This document shows positions 38,647 through 47,459 of a stretch of DNA of 64,000 bases, one piece after another. Every line of letters starts with the position of its first letter. Position 1 is the first letter of the stretch. Source of the DNA: Sphingomonas phyllosphaerae 5.2 (GTDB lineage: Bacteria; Pseudomonadota; Alphaproteobacteria; Sphingomonadales; Sphingomonadaceae); contig NZ_ATTI01000001.1 of the NCBI RefSeq assembly GCF_000419605.1, positions 3,010,501-3,074,500 on the forward strand. Reading direction: 5' to 3'. The notes under the pieces are model-generated. The model saw nothing but the letters and a program-made list of their open reading frames with translations, made no database searches and was not told the DNA's origin. Made by a program: the position numbers and the translations under genes.

Positions 38647-39486
38647 TCAGACGGTGCAGGTCCGCACGGCTTGCGCCAGGGCGGTCAGTGGATCGCCCAC
38701 CGGCACGAACTCGTGGGCGAAGTAACCCTGGAAGCCGAGATCGGCGACACTGCGCGCGACCGCCTGCCAATTCACTTCTTGGGTTTCATCGAGATTGTGG
38801 CGCCCCGGAACCCCGCCGGTGTGGAAGTGGCCGAGCCACTGGATGTTCTTGCGGATCGTGGCGATCAGGTCGCCTTCCATGATCTGCATATGATAAATGT
38901 CGTAAAGCAACTTCACGCGCGGCGAGTTGACCTCCTTGGCCACGCGCACGCCCCAGTCCGTATGGTCCGCCATATAGTCGGGATGGTTCACCTTGCTGTT
39001 GAGCAGCTCGATGCAGATCGTCACGCCATGATCCTCGGCGATCCGCTTGACGCGGTTCAGGCCGATCACCGCGTTCGACGCGCCCTCCTCGTCGGACATG
39101 CCGCGACGATTGCCCGAAAAGGCGATCACGTTCGGCACGCCGGCCTTGGCCGCCTGCGGAATACCGATCCGGAACGCCTGTTCGATCGCCGCGTGATTTT
39201 CCCGTCGGTTCAGGCCGTTCGGGATCGTCATGTTGTCGGCGGCATAGCCCATCGTACAGCGCAGCCCGTAACGGCGCGGCGTCTCATACTCCGCGGGCTG
39301 GAGCAGATCGATGCCTTGCAACCCCATCTTCACCGCCGCGGCGCACAGCGTGTCGAGTGGAATATCCTGATAGCACCAGCGGCTCACCGACTGCTTCAGC
39401 CGGCCGGCACGTGGAGGCGTCGCGGCCACTCCCGCGGTTGCGCCAAGCGCGAGAGAAGAACCGATGACGTTTCGCCGTGTGATCAT
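38647..39486 (-). CDS. Exported TIM-barrel isomerase, hydroxypyruvate-isomerase-like
   Basis: A protein of 279 residues with a twin-arginine-type signal (MITRRNVIGSSLALGATAG). The xylose-isomerase-like TIM barrel shows MGLQGIDLLQPAEYETPRRYG, VTICIELLNSKVNHPDYMAD with a metal-binding Glu, KLLYDIYHMQIMEGDLI and GHFHTGGVPGRHNLDETQEVNW, as in Hyi-type enzymes. It may isomerise a keto/aldehyde sugar acid. It is next to two GH43-like genes, which suggests a role in plant-glycan breakdown. Confidence 0.85.
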   Translation of the reverse strand: MITRRNVIGSSLALGATAGVAATPPRAGRLKQSVSRWCYQDIPLDTLCAAAVKMGLQGIDLLQPAEYETPRRYGLRCTMGYAADNMTIPNGLNRRENHAAIEQAFRIGIPQAAKAGVPNVIAFSGNRRGMSDEEGASNAVIGLNRVKRIAEDHGVTICIELLNSKVNHPDYMADHTDWGVRVAKEVNSPRVKLLYDIYHMQIMEGDLIATIRKNIQWLGHFHTGGVPGRHNLDETQEVNWQAVARSVADLGFQGYFAHEFVPVGDPLTALAQAVRTCTV

Positions 39487-39726
39487 GGCTGTTCTCTACG
39501 TGAGAAGCGAGCGCCGGGAAAGCGCAATGCTGCTCGGGCGCGCAACCGGGCAGCCGTGCGGCGTCACGGGAACGCCGCTACCCTCAGACACATAGAACGG
39601 CTCCTGCCGCAATTGCGTCGCTCCCTTCGCACGGCAACGGTTGGCCGGGGTTGATGCAATACCGTCCAAGCCGACGTGCAGGGTCGTCCGCCCGCCGGCC
39701 ACGCTGCTTGCGAAAGTGCGGCCGCT

Positions 39727-40836
39727 TCAATGGAAGAAACGTTCGAGGCGTTCCGCCTCCCCTACTGTGATCGCGATGACCGCCCCATGCTTCGGGCGCG
39801 TGAAGTTGGTCGCCTTCATCGGCGATCCCGCGTCGTTGAAGCGACCGATCGGCGTGTAGGTCATGAAGTCCTTCGTCTCCGCGAAGCCCATGTTGTTGGG
39901 CTTGATCCCGAACACGTCGTACATCAACACGTAGGTGTTGCTGTTGTAGCGACGCCACAACGTCGGCGCCTCCGACGCATGCTGTTCCTGATCGACCTTG
40001 CCGGGCTCGTAGCTCCAGCCGCCATTGATCCGGGTGGACACCGCATGGCGGATGTTTCCCGGCGGCGTGTGGGCGACGTAGAACATGTGATATTTGCTGC
40101 CGACCTTCGTGATGTCGGCGTCGATCACGTTGACCTTCGCATCGGGGAAGGAGAACAGTTTGCGCGGCGCCTCCGTCAGGGTCTTGAAATCGGCATCCGC
40201 GTACGAATAGACCAGATAGTTCGGCCCGTTGCCATCGCGGACCGTGTAATAGACCATCAACCTACGACGTTGCGGATCGTAAATCGTTTCCGGCGCCCAG
40301 CTGTTGCCGATGTTGCGATACTGCGGAAACAGGCTGGCGGGCGTTACCCGTGCTAGCGTCCAGTGCAGCAAATCGTACGACTTCATGAAGATCAGGTTGC
40401 GATTGTTACCCCAGCCATATTCCTTTTCCGGCCGCTCCCAGTCGGTCGTACGCAACCCTTCCCGTTTGGCGAAGATGTGCAAGTCGGTCATTGAGAGATA
40501 GAAGGCGCCGTCCGGTCCGCGCATGATGTGCGGATCGCGAATACCTTTCTGCTCGGCGACGTCACGGCCCGAGAGCACCGCCTTGCCGTCATTCACGTCG
40601 GTGAAACTATACCCGTCGCGCGACGTGGCGAAGTGAAGGGAGTGATCTTCGTCCGTGAAATAGGTCATCAGATAGGCGCTGCGCTTGCCGGTATCTGCCG
40701 CCGGCTTGATCAGGCCCGCCTTGTCGACGATGGCGAGCTGGCGAGCCGCCGGTGCAGCAGCCGGCGTCGCGGCGTGCATCGCGGTCGTGGCCACGGCGAC
40801 CACCAGGCAGGTTACGTTTCGCAGGACACGTTTCAA
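39727..40836 (-). CDS. Secreted glycoside hydrolase, GH43-like
   Basis: A protein of 369 residues. The best start is TTG 40836: GGGAGAG lies upstream and the next residues form a signal peptide (LKRVLRNVTCLVVAVATTAMHAA). The five-bladed propeller type is suggested by TYFTDEDHSLHFATSRDG, GIRDPHIMRGPDGAFYLSMTD (typical Asp-Pro), NSWAPETIYDPQRRRLMVYYT and VIDADITKVGSKYHMFYVAH. It probably removes arabinose- or xylose-containing side chains. A second GH43-like gene lies 117 bp upstream. Confidence 0.85.
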   Translation of the reverse strand: MKRVLRNVTCLVVAVATTAMHAATPAAAPAARQLAIVDKAGLIKPAADTGKRSAYLMTYFTDEDHSLHFATSRDGYSFTDVNDGKAVLSGRDVAEQKGIRDPHIMRGPDGAFYLSMTDLHIFAKREGLRTTDWERPEKEYGWGNNRNLIFMKSYDLLHWTLARVTPASLFPQYRNIGNSWAPETIYDPQRRRLMVYYTVRDGNGPNYLVYSYADADFKTLTEAPRKLFSFPDAKVNVIDADITKVGSKYHMFYVAHTPPGNIRHAVSTRINGGWSYEPGKVDQEQHASEAPTLWRRYNSNTYVLMYDVFGIKPNNMGFAETKDFMTYTPIGRFNDAGSPMKATNFTRPKHGAVIAITVGEAERLERFFH

Positions 40837-40953
40837 GATGCTCTCCCTTTCCGAACGGCTCTCACCAATACTCCGACAAGTCAATCAGGAGAGCTGACTG
40901 CTGCGGTGCCTGTCAGCGCGGCAGACCGCGCCGGCGACGATCGGCAATCCGGC

Positions 40954-42009
40954 TCACGATCGCGGTGCCGCCACCTTCTCGAAGACCGGCCGCGTCTCTC
41001 CGTCGAGCTCGGTCGCTTCCCGTACGACCTCGATCCGGTCGCCCCGGTCGCGAAGCTCGTAGAGCTTGCCGCGCGCATTCTGGAACGGGCGGTGCAGGAC
41101 CATCATCAGCGTATCGTCGAAGCGGCGGAAGATCATGCCATGCCCGCTGTCTGCGCGGACCAACGGCGGCAATTGCTCCCACGGGCCTGCAATGTCGCCG
41201 CTCGTGGAACGCGCGACCGACTGGACGTAGCCGTCCTTGTCGTAGCTGGACCAGAGCATCAACAAGGTGCCGGTCCGCGTGCGGAACAACTCCGGCCCAT
41301 CGGTGACGTTGCCGGCCGTGGGATCGGTCGGGTCGGCTCGTTTCACCCACGGCGCCTCCGACGCGCGGAACAACAATCGCGGCACCCCGGCGGCGCGCAG
41401 GTCGCCGGTCAACGGCACCGCCTCGATCGTCCCGTCGCCGATCTGCACCCACTCGTGCGCGTAGACCATCCACGGCTTGCCGTCGCGATCGACGTGGAGC
41501 GTGCCGTCGAGCGTCATCACCGAGGCGTCGACCACCGGCGCGCCGCCGCGCAACAGCCGAAAAGGACCGCCGAGCGTGTCGGCAACCGCGATCAGCGTGC
41601 TGCGCCGTACGGGTCGGCGGCCGCCCACCGTCGGCAGCTTGGCCGCATCGTTGTAGAACGTGGCGAACAAATACCAGCGCCCGCGCCACCGGTGGACCTC
41701 GGGCGCCCAGGCGCCGTCGTTCGCCCATGTCCCCGGCGGCAAGGTGAAGACCACTTTGCCGCGCTGCCAGCGTTTGAGGTCGCCACTGCGATAGGCCATG
41801 ATGCCGAGCCGCTTGTCGCCGGTCATCTCCGGCTCGTTACGCGTGAACAACCAATAGCTGCCGCTCGCACGATCCGCGACGATCCATGGATCGTGCAGCG
41901 GCATTGCGGGCATCAGCAGCGATCCCGCATCGGTCGCGACGGATCGCTTCGGCACCGCCGCGGGAAGGCAGATCAGGAGCGCCGCAGCGGCTAGCGAGCG
42001 AATAAACAT
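40954..42009 (-). CDS. Secreted glycoside hydrolase, GH43-like
   Basis: A protein of 351 residues from ATG 42009, which begins a signal peptide (MFIRSLAAAALLICLPAAVP). GH43-type features are MPLHDPWIVADRASGSYWLFT with the catalytic-base Asp, WAPEVHRWRGRWYLFATFYN, and TDGPELFRTRTGTLLMLWSSY with the likely acid Glu. An upstream in-frame start at 42177 is rejected because it lacks a ribosome site and would bury the signal peptide. It forms a pair with the downstream GH43-like gene. Confidence 0.88.
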   Translation of the reverse strand: MFIRSLAAAALLICLPAAVPKRSVATDAGSLLMPAMPLHDPWIVADRASGSYWLFTRNEPEMTGDKRLGIMAYRSGDLKRWQRGKVVFTLPPGTWANDGAWAPEVHRWRGRWYLFATFYNDAAKLPTVGGRRPVRRSTLIAVADTLGGPFRLLRGGAPVVDASVMTLDGTLHVDRDGKPWMVYAHEWVQIGDGTIEAVPLTGDLRAAGVPRLLFRASEAPWVKRADPTDPTAGNVTDGPELFRTRTGTLLMLWSSYDKDGYVQSVARSTSGDIAGPWEQLPPLVRADSGHGMIFRRFDDTLMMVLHRPFQNARGKLYELRDRGDRIEVVREATELDGETRPVFEKVAAPRS

Positions 42010-42620
42010 GATACACGAGCACCTTCGCGACTTACCTTGAGGGTAGCGACAGACCGCGGCGGAGCAAGCCCGACCGCGCCCGAGCGCGTAAGACGGGAAG
42101 AGGCTCCGCTTCGGCAGCGCGCCAAACCTGCGCTCCGCCAGGCACGTATCGCACCTCGCCGCCAATATGGGTCGCAAAAGCAGCGAAGCGCAAAGCCGGG
42201 CGCGTTAAGGATGTTGCAGTTGCCGCGGCCGACAGCCGGCAACTCGCTTTCAGTCCGGACCCGTAGATGATCGGAGCAATCGACCTTCGCGGCCGATCAG
42301 ATGACAACGGGCAACCAGAGTGGTCGGGGCCGGTACAAGGTAGCCGTCATGCACACATCGATCGTGCCTTGCGCCGGCCACATCGTGTGTACCGCTGTGA
42401 TAGCACGAAGACCATTGTCGCGCCGGGCATCGAACGCGACACCCGGGATCAATTTGACCGACCGACGCGCCTGCGGCGACATGGTTCGCGGAGGAAGATT
42501 CGCGGTCAGGCGAACGCGCGTCACGATCGCGATACAATCTCGGTTTTCAGCCCAACGGGCGTGTCCGCCGCACGATCGGCGCCGCTGTCTCTCCCCCCAT
42601 CAAAGTCGAAGGATGAATCG
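42010..42620. other. Intergenic region without a clear gene
   Basis: About 610 bp between the divergent GH43-like gene and the STN gene. Open frames here lack ribosome sites and family likeness. It should hold the promoters for both directions. Confidence 0.5.
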
Positions 42621-42953
42621 ATGAAAATCTCTGTGGCACGAATGATGGCGCCGGCCCTCGCGCTTGCTTTCGCGGGATCGGACGCTGCGGCGCAGGGTCT
42701 GCGCTACGATTGCCAGAACGAGCCGGTCGCGATCGAAATCCCCGGCGATCGCCTCGACAGGGCGCTGGCGCAATTGCGGATCGCGACGCGCTGCCCGATC
42801 TCCGGCACGAAGCTGGCGAAGGGCAAGCGGTCGCGCCCGCTCGTCGGCACGATGGTGCCCGAGGAAGCGCTACAGGCGATGCTGAACGGCACCGGGCTGC
42901 AGGCACGTCGCCTGAAGGGTGGGTTCCAGGTCGTGCGGCTCCCGCGCCGTTGA
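42621..42953 (+). CDS. Stand-alone STN (secretin/TonB short N-terminal) domain protein
   Basis: A protein of 110 residues with a signal peptide (MMAPALALAFAGSDAAAQ) and then a single STN domain (VAIEIPGDRLDRALAQLRIATRCPI, VPEEALQAMLNGTGLQARRLKGGFQVV). STN domains normally sit at the N-terminus of FecA-type receptors or secretins and pass signals to FecR-type anti-sigma factors. No plug or barrel follows here and no sigma/FecR pair is adjacent. GAAGGA lies 8 nt before the ATG. Confidence 0.85.
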   Translation: MKISVARMMAPALALAFAGSDAAAQGLRYDCQNEPVAIEIPGDRLDRALAQLRIATRCPISGTKLAKGKRSRPLVGTMVPEEALQAMLNGTGLQARRLKGGFQVVRLPRR

Positions 42954-42988
42954 GAATGCACCGGGGAGGCTGAGCGCCTCCCCGGGCG

Positions 42989-43744
42989 TCACCCGGCCAT
43001 GCCGATGCCCGTCCACACGGCCATCGCGATCATCATCAGATTCTCGGTCAGCGACAGGAAGCCGAGCGGCACGTTGCTCGATCCGCCGACGCACGCGCAT
43101 TTCAACGCGCGCCGGTCGATGTAGACCGCCTTGATCACCGACGCCGCGCCGATCGTCCCGATGCTCAGCGCGACCGGCACGGACAGCCACGTCGCCGCGC
43201 CTGCGATCATCAGCACGCCCGCCAGTCCCTCGGCAAAGGGATAGACGTAGGAATAAGGCACCCAGCGTTTCGCGAGCAGGTCGTAGTTGAGGAACATCGT
43301 CGCGAAACTCTCGATATTCTGGAGTTTCAGCAGCGCCAGCACGGCCATGCTGAACGCGACGAACCACTCCCCCGCACGCAGCGTGAACGATGTGCCGTAC
43401 ACCGCATGGCTGGCGGCCAGCGCCATCAGCGCGGTCATCGCGAACAGCGCCGCGACCGGGCGGTAGGTGGTCGCCTCGGGATCCACGACGCGCTTGCCGA
43501 AGCGGCGGCGCAGATCGTCGTAGCCGCCGATCCGGTCGCCATCGATGAAGATCTGCGGGGTCGTGCCGACGCCGTGCTCCGCCTTGAACGCGTCGGTTTC
43601 CGCACGCGTGCGCAGCCAGTGGTCCTCGACGGCATAGCCCTGCCGTCGCAACAGATCCTTCGCCTTTAGACCATACGGGCAGACATGGCGCTCCATCACC
43701 ATGCGGTACAGGACGGCGCGGCGCGGTTCGACAGAGGCGGGCAT
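42989..43744 (-). CDS. Glutaredoxin-MauE fusion membrane protein
   Basis: A protein of 251 residues. Residues about 10-85 are a glutaredoxin-like domain with a single Cys in the active-site motif HVCPYGLKA and the cis-Pro loop VGTTPQIFIDGDRIGGYDDL. From about residue 95 a MauE/DoxX-type membrane domain of four helices follows, with a CAC motif in ALKCACVGGSSNVP. MauE proteins help form disulfides or mature redox partners in the periplasm. A mer-like promoter and a divergent MerR gene lie upstream, so expression is probably metal- or thiol-induced. Confidence 0.85.
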   Translation of the reverse strand: MPASVEPRRAVLYRMVMERHVCPYGLKAKDLLRRQGYAVEDHWLRTRAETDAFKAEHGVGTTPQIFIDGDRIGGYDDLRRRFGKRVVDPEATTYRPVAALFAMTALMALAASHAVYGTSFTLRAGEWFVAFSMAVLALLKLQNIESFATMFLNYDLLAKRWVPYSYVYPFAEGLAGVLMIAGAATWLSVPVALSIGTIGAASVIKAVYIDRRALKCACVGGSSNVPLGFLSLTENLMMIAMAVWTGIGMAG

Positions 43745-43784
43745 GACAGCGTCTTTCGGTTGGTATCGGGGAAGCTGTCACCCA

Positions 43785-43815
43785 TATGGGGTCCGTACCA
43801 TGGTACGGAGTCAAG
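43785..43815 (-). promoter_or_regulatory. MerR-type promoter/operator of the glutaredoxin-MauE gene
   Basis: On the minus strand: -35 TTGACT (43810-43815), then the perfect dyad TCCGTACCATGGTACGGA (43792-43809) overlapping its 3' end, then a -10-like CATAT about 19-20 bp from the -35. The long spacer with a central dyad is the hallmark of MerR-activated promoters, and the half-sites match those I know from mercury-resistance operators (CCGTAC...GTACGG). Confidence 0.8.
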
Positions 43816-43817
43816 GC

Positions 43818-44216
43818 ATGTCGGGACTGACGATCGCCGGACTGGCGCGCGCCGCAGGAGTTGGTGTGGAGACGGTGCGTTACTACCAACGGCGCGGGTT
43901 GCTGCTCACCCCCGATCGCACCGGCGCGACCGGCGGCATCCGCCGCTACGACGCGCAAGATGTTCGCCGGCTGCGTTTCATCCGCTCGGCGCAGGCGGCC
44001 GGCTTCACGCTCGAACAGATCGGTGAGTTGCTGGCGCTGGACGCAACCGAGGATCGCGCGCGGGTACGCGCGCTGGCCGGCGAGCGGCTGGCGGCGCTGG
44101 ATGCGCAGATCGCTGCACTGGAGACCGCGCGCGCGTCGCTGCGACGGCTGGCCGGCGAATGTGCGGACGGGGCGGCCGGACCCTGCCCGATCCTGACGTC
44201 CTTCGAACATCGCTGA
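43818..44216 (+). CDS. MerR-family transcriptional regulator
   Basis: A protein of 132 residues close to mercury MerR: LTIAGLARAAGVGVETVRYYQRRGLL, GGIRRYDAQDVRRLRFIRSAQAAGFTLEQIGELLAL, a dimerisation helix, and a C-terminal GECADGAAGPCPILTSF. Two of the three Hg-ligand cysteines of MerR (C117 and C126 equivalents) are kept; the C82 position reads in ALDATEDRARV and lacks Cys. It may thus sense another metal or a different state. It is divergent from the glutaredoxin-MauE gene and begins 2 bp from its -35. Confidence 0.92.
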   Translation: MSGLTIAGLARAAGVGVETVRYYQRRGLLLTPDRTGATGGIRRYDAQDVRRLRFIRSAQAAGFTLEQIGELLALDATEDRARVRALAGERLAALDAQIAALETARASLRRLAGECADGAAGPCPILTSFEHR

Positions 44217-44435
44217 ACGAGATACCGGATGGGAGCGGCATGATCTCCGCACGTGGCGCCGGTCCGAGCCACATGCCGCGATCATGAGCGGGACCGGGAC
44301 GCGACGGCGGCCTGATCAGGCGAAGCCTCGCCCTGTCCACGAGCCCGCGCATCTTGCGATCGAAGCGGTGTGATGGGCTCGGTCCGCCACCCGGGCCACG
44401 GCCCGGCTGGCGCGCAAACCGACGCCGTAAATTGG

Positions 44436-46355
44436 TCAGCCTTCGAGATCGGTGGCGAGCGAAACGCCCATGTAGCGGCCGGCGTTGTAGGTCAGTCCCC
44501 CCGAGGACCCGGCGATCCAGCGATAGCTGTCGAACAGGTTCGTCACCTGGACACGTGCCACGAGGTCACGTTGCGCCAGTCGGAGCCGGTGCCGCGCGCC
44601 GATTGCGACGGTGAGCCGGGACGGCAGGTGGACGGCATTTTCCTGATCGGCGAACGACCCGCCGTGACGGGTCACCTGAACGTCGAGCGATGATCCCTTC
44701 CACCCCTCGGGATGCACGTCCATCGCTACCACGACGCGGCTGCGGCTGGTCCCGACCGGACGCGCGCCGATCGCCCCGTTCGTCACCGGTTCGCCGGCGA
44801 CACGCGGATCGAGCAGGACCGCGCCGGCGACCACGCTCGCGAACCGCGTCACCTCGCCGCTCAGCGATCCCTCGACGCCGCGATGGCGGACCTCACCCAG
44901 CCGGCGGTAAAAGCCGCTCGCGTCCAGGTTGAAGTAGGGCTTGCGGATGTCGAACACCCCGACCGCACCCTTCAATCCACCTGCGGTGGCGCGCACGCCC
45001 GCATCCACCTGTTGCGTCCGCAACGCCGGCGGCGCCGCGTTCCGGTTGCTGGCGTTGTCGGGCGCGACTTCGCTTTCCTCCAGGCCGCGGGTAAAGCCTG
45101 CGTACGCCGACACGCCGGACGCGACATCCAGCGACGCCATCAGGTTGAACAGCCACGGGCGATCGCGCGCGACGATCTCGTCGCTGCCCGGTGGGCGCAC
45201 ATGCTTGCGGTAACCGGTCTTCTGGATGCCGAGGTTCAGGCTGCCGCGTCCCTTCCAGCGACCTTCGTAGGCGATCCCGGCCGTGACCTGCCGGACGTCG
45301 TCCGGCGTGCGTTCCGCAAAGCCGAACAACGGCTCCGCCTGCGGTGCCTGGGTCCTGATGTCGCGTCGGGACAGTTCCACCGCATCCGCGTCGCCATAGA
45401 TCCGCGCCTGATCGCGGGCGCGCAACGATGCATGGAAGCGGTGGACGCGCGGACCTTCGGTGAGCGCGCGCGACACGCGGATCTCGCCCGAGGTCGAGGC
45501 GTAGCGTGACGCGGGCGCGGCATAGACGGTTTCGACACCCACGCCGCGCGCGTCCACGTCCAGCCACAAGGTCGTCCGGTCGCGGTCGATGGCATAGACC
45601 GAGCGGAACAGGCCAGCCGCCAGCGACCATTCGCCGCGGCGCGTCCGTGCGATCACCCCGGCGTTGCTGCCGCTCGACGTATTCGTCGCCCACGTCTGCC
45701 CGGTGTATCGTCGACGATCGCGCAGCGGTGGCGGGACGAACGGCCCGCTGGTGAAGTAGGTCGGGACGGCTTCCTCGCTCCACGATGTCTCCGCGCTCCA
45801 GAACGGGATCACCTCGGTGTCGGGTGCCGGTCGCCACCGGAAGCTGAGCCCGGCGGAAAATATCTGCGGCGTGCCGCCGAACCATTCGTTGTCGCGATAT
45901 CCGGCCACGCCGCCGGCGGCGGACAGCACCTCGCCGGCAATCGGGGCGCGGACATCGAACTCGATACTGGCATCGCCGAACGTCCCTGCGTTCAGCCGCG
46001 GGCTCAGCACCACCGCATCGGGCGTTTCGGGCAGCCGGAAATCGGCGATGCCGGTGGGAGCGGGAAACGGATAGTCGATCGCGGTCAGGCCGATGCGGAC
46101 GATGGAACTGTCCACGATACGGTAGCTGAGGTCGGCCTGCTGATCGATATACAGGCCCTCGACGCGGACGTTGCCGGCGTCGACGGGCGAGAAGCCGCGC
46201 ACGTCCTCTTCATCGTACAGCCCCACGGATTCATTGGCGTAGCTTACGCCGAACGCGTCCTCGGCGGCGCGTGCCGCATTCTGGTCGGCACGTTGCGCCG
46301 CTGCCTCGCCGGCCCACCCCAAGGCCGCGAGCGCCATCAATACCCGGTTGTGCAT
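44436..46355 (-). CDS. TonB-dependent outer-membrane receptor
   Basis: A protein of 639 residues with a signal peptide (RVLMALAALGWAGEAAAQ). The plug is short (DEEDVRGFSPVDAGNVRVEGLYIDQQADLSYRIVDSSIVRIG) and the barrel extends through many amphipathic strands (AYAGFTRGLEESEVAPDNASNRNAAPPALRTQQVDAGVR) to a C-terminal strand GRYMGVSLATDLEG, which lacks the usual final aromatic residue. The substrate is not known; the nearby GH43-like genes make a glycan possible. A perfect hairpin lies just before the start codon. Confidence 0.88.
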   Translation of the reverse strand: MHNRVLMALAALGWAGEAAAQRADQNAARAAEDAFGVSYANESVGLYDEEDVRGFSPVDAGNVRVEGLYIDQQADLSYRIVDSSIVRIGLTAIDYPFPAPTGIADFRLPETPDAVVLSPRLNAGTFGDASIEFDVRAPIAGEVLSAAGGVAGYRDNEWFGGTPQIFSAGLSFRWRPAPDTEVIPFWSAETSWSEEAVPTYFTSGPFVPPPLRDRRRYTGQTWATNTSSGSNAGVIARTRRGEWSLAAGLFRSVYAIDRDRTTLWLDVDARGVGVETVYAAPASRYASTSGEIRVSRALTEGPRVHRFHASLRARDQARIYGDADAVELSRRDIRTQAPQAEPLFGFAERTPDDVRQVTAGIAYEGRWKGRGSLNLGIQKTGYRKHVRPPGSDEIVARDRPWLFNLMASLDVASGVSAYAGFTRGLEESEVAPDNASNRNAAPPALRTQQVDAGVRATAGGLKGAVGVFDIRKPYFNLDASGFYRRLGEVRHRGVEGSLSGEVTRFASVVAGAVLLDPRVAGEPVTNGAIGARPVGTSRSRVVVAMDVHPEGWKGSSLDVQVTRHGGSFADQENAVHLPSRLTVAIGARHRLRLAQRDLVARVQVTNLFDSYRWIAGSSGGLTYNAGRYMGVSLATDLEG

Positions 46356-46363
46356 ACCCGATC

Positions 46364-46388
46364 CCCTTCCGCTTTTTTAGCGGAAGGG
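46364..46388 (-). promoter_or_regulatory. Hairpin covering the ribosome site of the TonB receptor gene
   Basis: On the minus strand CCCTTCCGCT-AAAAA-AGCGGAAGGG, a perfect 10-bp stem with a 5-nt loop that ends 8 nt before the ATG at 46355. Its 3' arm holds GGAAGGG, the apparent Shine-Dalgarno, so the stem should block ribosome entry unless opened. Confidence 0.6.
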
Positions 46389-46714
46389 CGCGCACCGACC
46401 AAGATGAAACCGCGCCGGGGCCGCGCAAGATCGGTCAGCATCGGTCAAAGCGAGGAATAGACGCGGGATAGTCGAAGTCTTTCGCGACAACCAACGCACG
46501 GGAGCGCTGCAGGTCACGGTCTCCCGGCAACGCACCTTCGACAGCATCGACCAGCATCGCGCGCTGCTCTCACGCCAGCGACACTCCTATTTGCGCCGAA
46601 CCTCGCCGCGATTGCTTTTCCCCGAAGCGCAAGCCGAACGAGAACCCCGCGCCACGCGAAAGCGTCCGCGCGAGACGCCGCGCCGCACGGTCCATCGCGG
46701 CCAGCGCAGCGCCG
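46389..46714. other. Intergenic region upstream of the TonB receptor
   Basis: About 325 bp with no convincing gene. It should hold the promoter of the TonB receptor gene on the minus strand. Confidence 0.5.
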
Positions 46715-46924
46715 TCAGTCGCGCGGCGCGCGGGCGATCACTGCCTGCGCCGCACGCAGCCGCGCCTTCCATATCTTCACCGACGGATGCCCGGCAGCGA
46801 GACCCACGAGCCGCCCCTCGATCTGCGCCACATCGCGCCGTGCTGCGTCGAGTTCGGCCGCGGTCGGCGCGGGTTGGATCTTGGCACGCGCATGTGCGCC
46901 GGTGCGGCCCTTGCTCTTGGTCAT
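46715..46924 (-). CDS. Small charged protein of unknown function
   Basis: A 69-residue basic helical protein (MTKSKGRTGAHARAKIQPAP, then ELDAARRDVAQIEGRLVGLA and KIWKARLRAAQAVIARAPRD). Third-position GC is high, as in real genes of this chromosome. I recognise no family. It stands alone between two noncoding stretches. Confidence 0.55.
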   Translation of the reverse strand: MTKSKGRTGAHARAKIQPAPTAAELDAARRDVAQIEGRLVGLAAGHPSVKIWKARLRAAQAVIARAPRD

Positions 46925-47459
46925 GACGACCCAGATGCTCGCAGCGGCGGCCCGGCGTCAATGACCGACGTGCAGGGGGCGGGCGTCATCGCGGCACGAC
47001 GCGCCCCGCCGCCGGAAAAAGCCCGTCCGGATACAAGACGATCCGCGACGAGCACGAGCGCGGGGCATGGTATGGCATCAGCATATCGGCAGGCATGATC
47101 GGGGCTCCGGTCGGCCGTGATGGCCACGCCCTCTCCTGGCCACCCCCCTGCTGCCAGCATGGTGGCAGCAGCATGCCCGCCCCATCGCCTTTCCTTGCCC
47201 TCCCGCATCGGAACGGACCGCTGCCCCTTTCCACGCCATGCCGAAACGTGGAACCGCCGGGCCGATGAACCCGGCCCCCGCTCCCTTCATACTCCTCGCA
47301 AAGCAACGGCCTGGCCGACGTTGCAGCAATCTTTGCAACGCTTCGTCGTAAATGCTGCTGCTCCGCGCGCTTTTGCTATACTAGCGGATCCGTCATCAGT
47401 GTTCTCCGTGCGTCATCCTTGCCGATCGTCATTGAAATGAAACCGGAGCGAGCCCGATC
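46925..47459. other. Intergenic region upstream of the glycosyltransferase genes
   Basis: About 535 bp without a convincing gene. It contains a perfect 9-bp hairpin, CTGCTGCCA at 47148-47156 against TGGCAGCAG at 47163-47171. A more A+T-rich stretch at 47340-47400 probably holds the promoter of the downstream operon. Confidence 0.5.

Noticed and set aside
42010..42620. Possible extra gene or receptor remnant upstream of the STN gene
   Set aside because: Several frames are open, but none shows a ribosome site, consistent codon bias or a recognisable motif.
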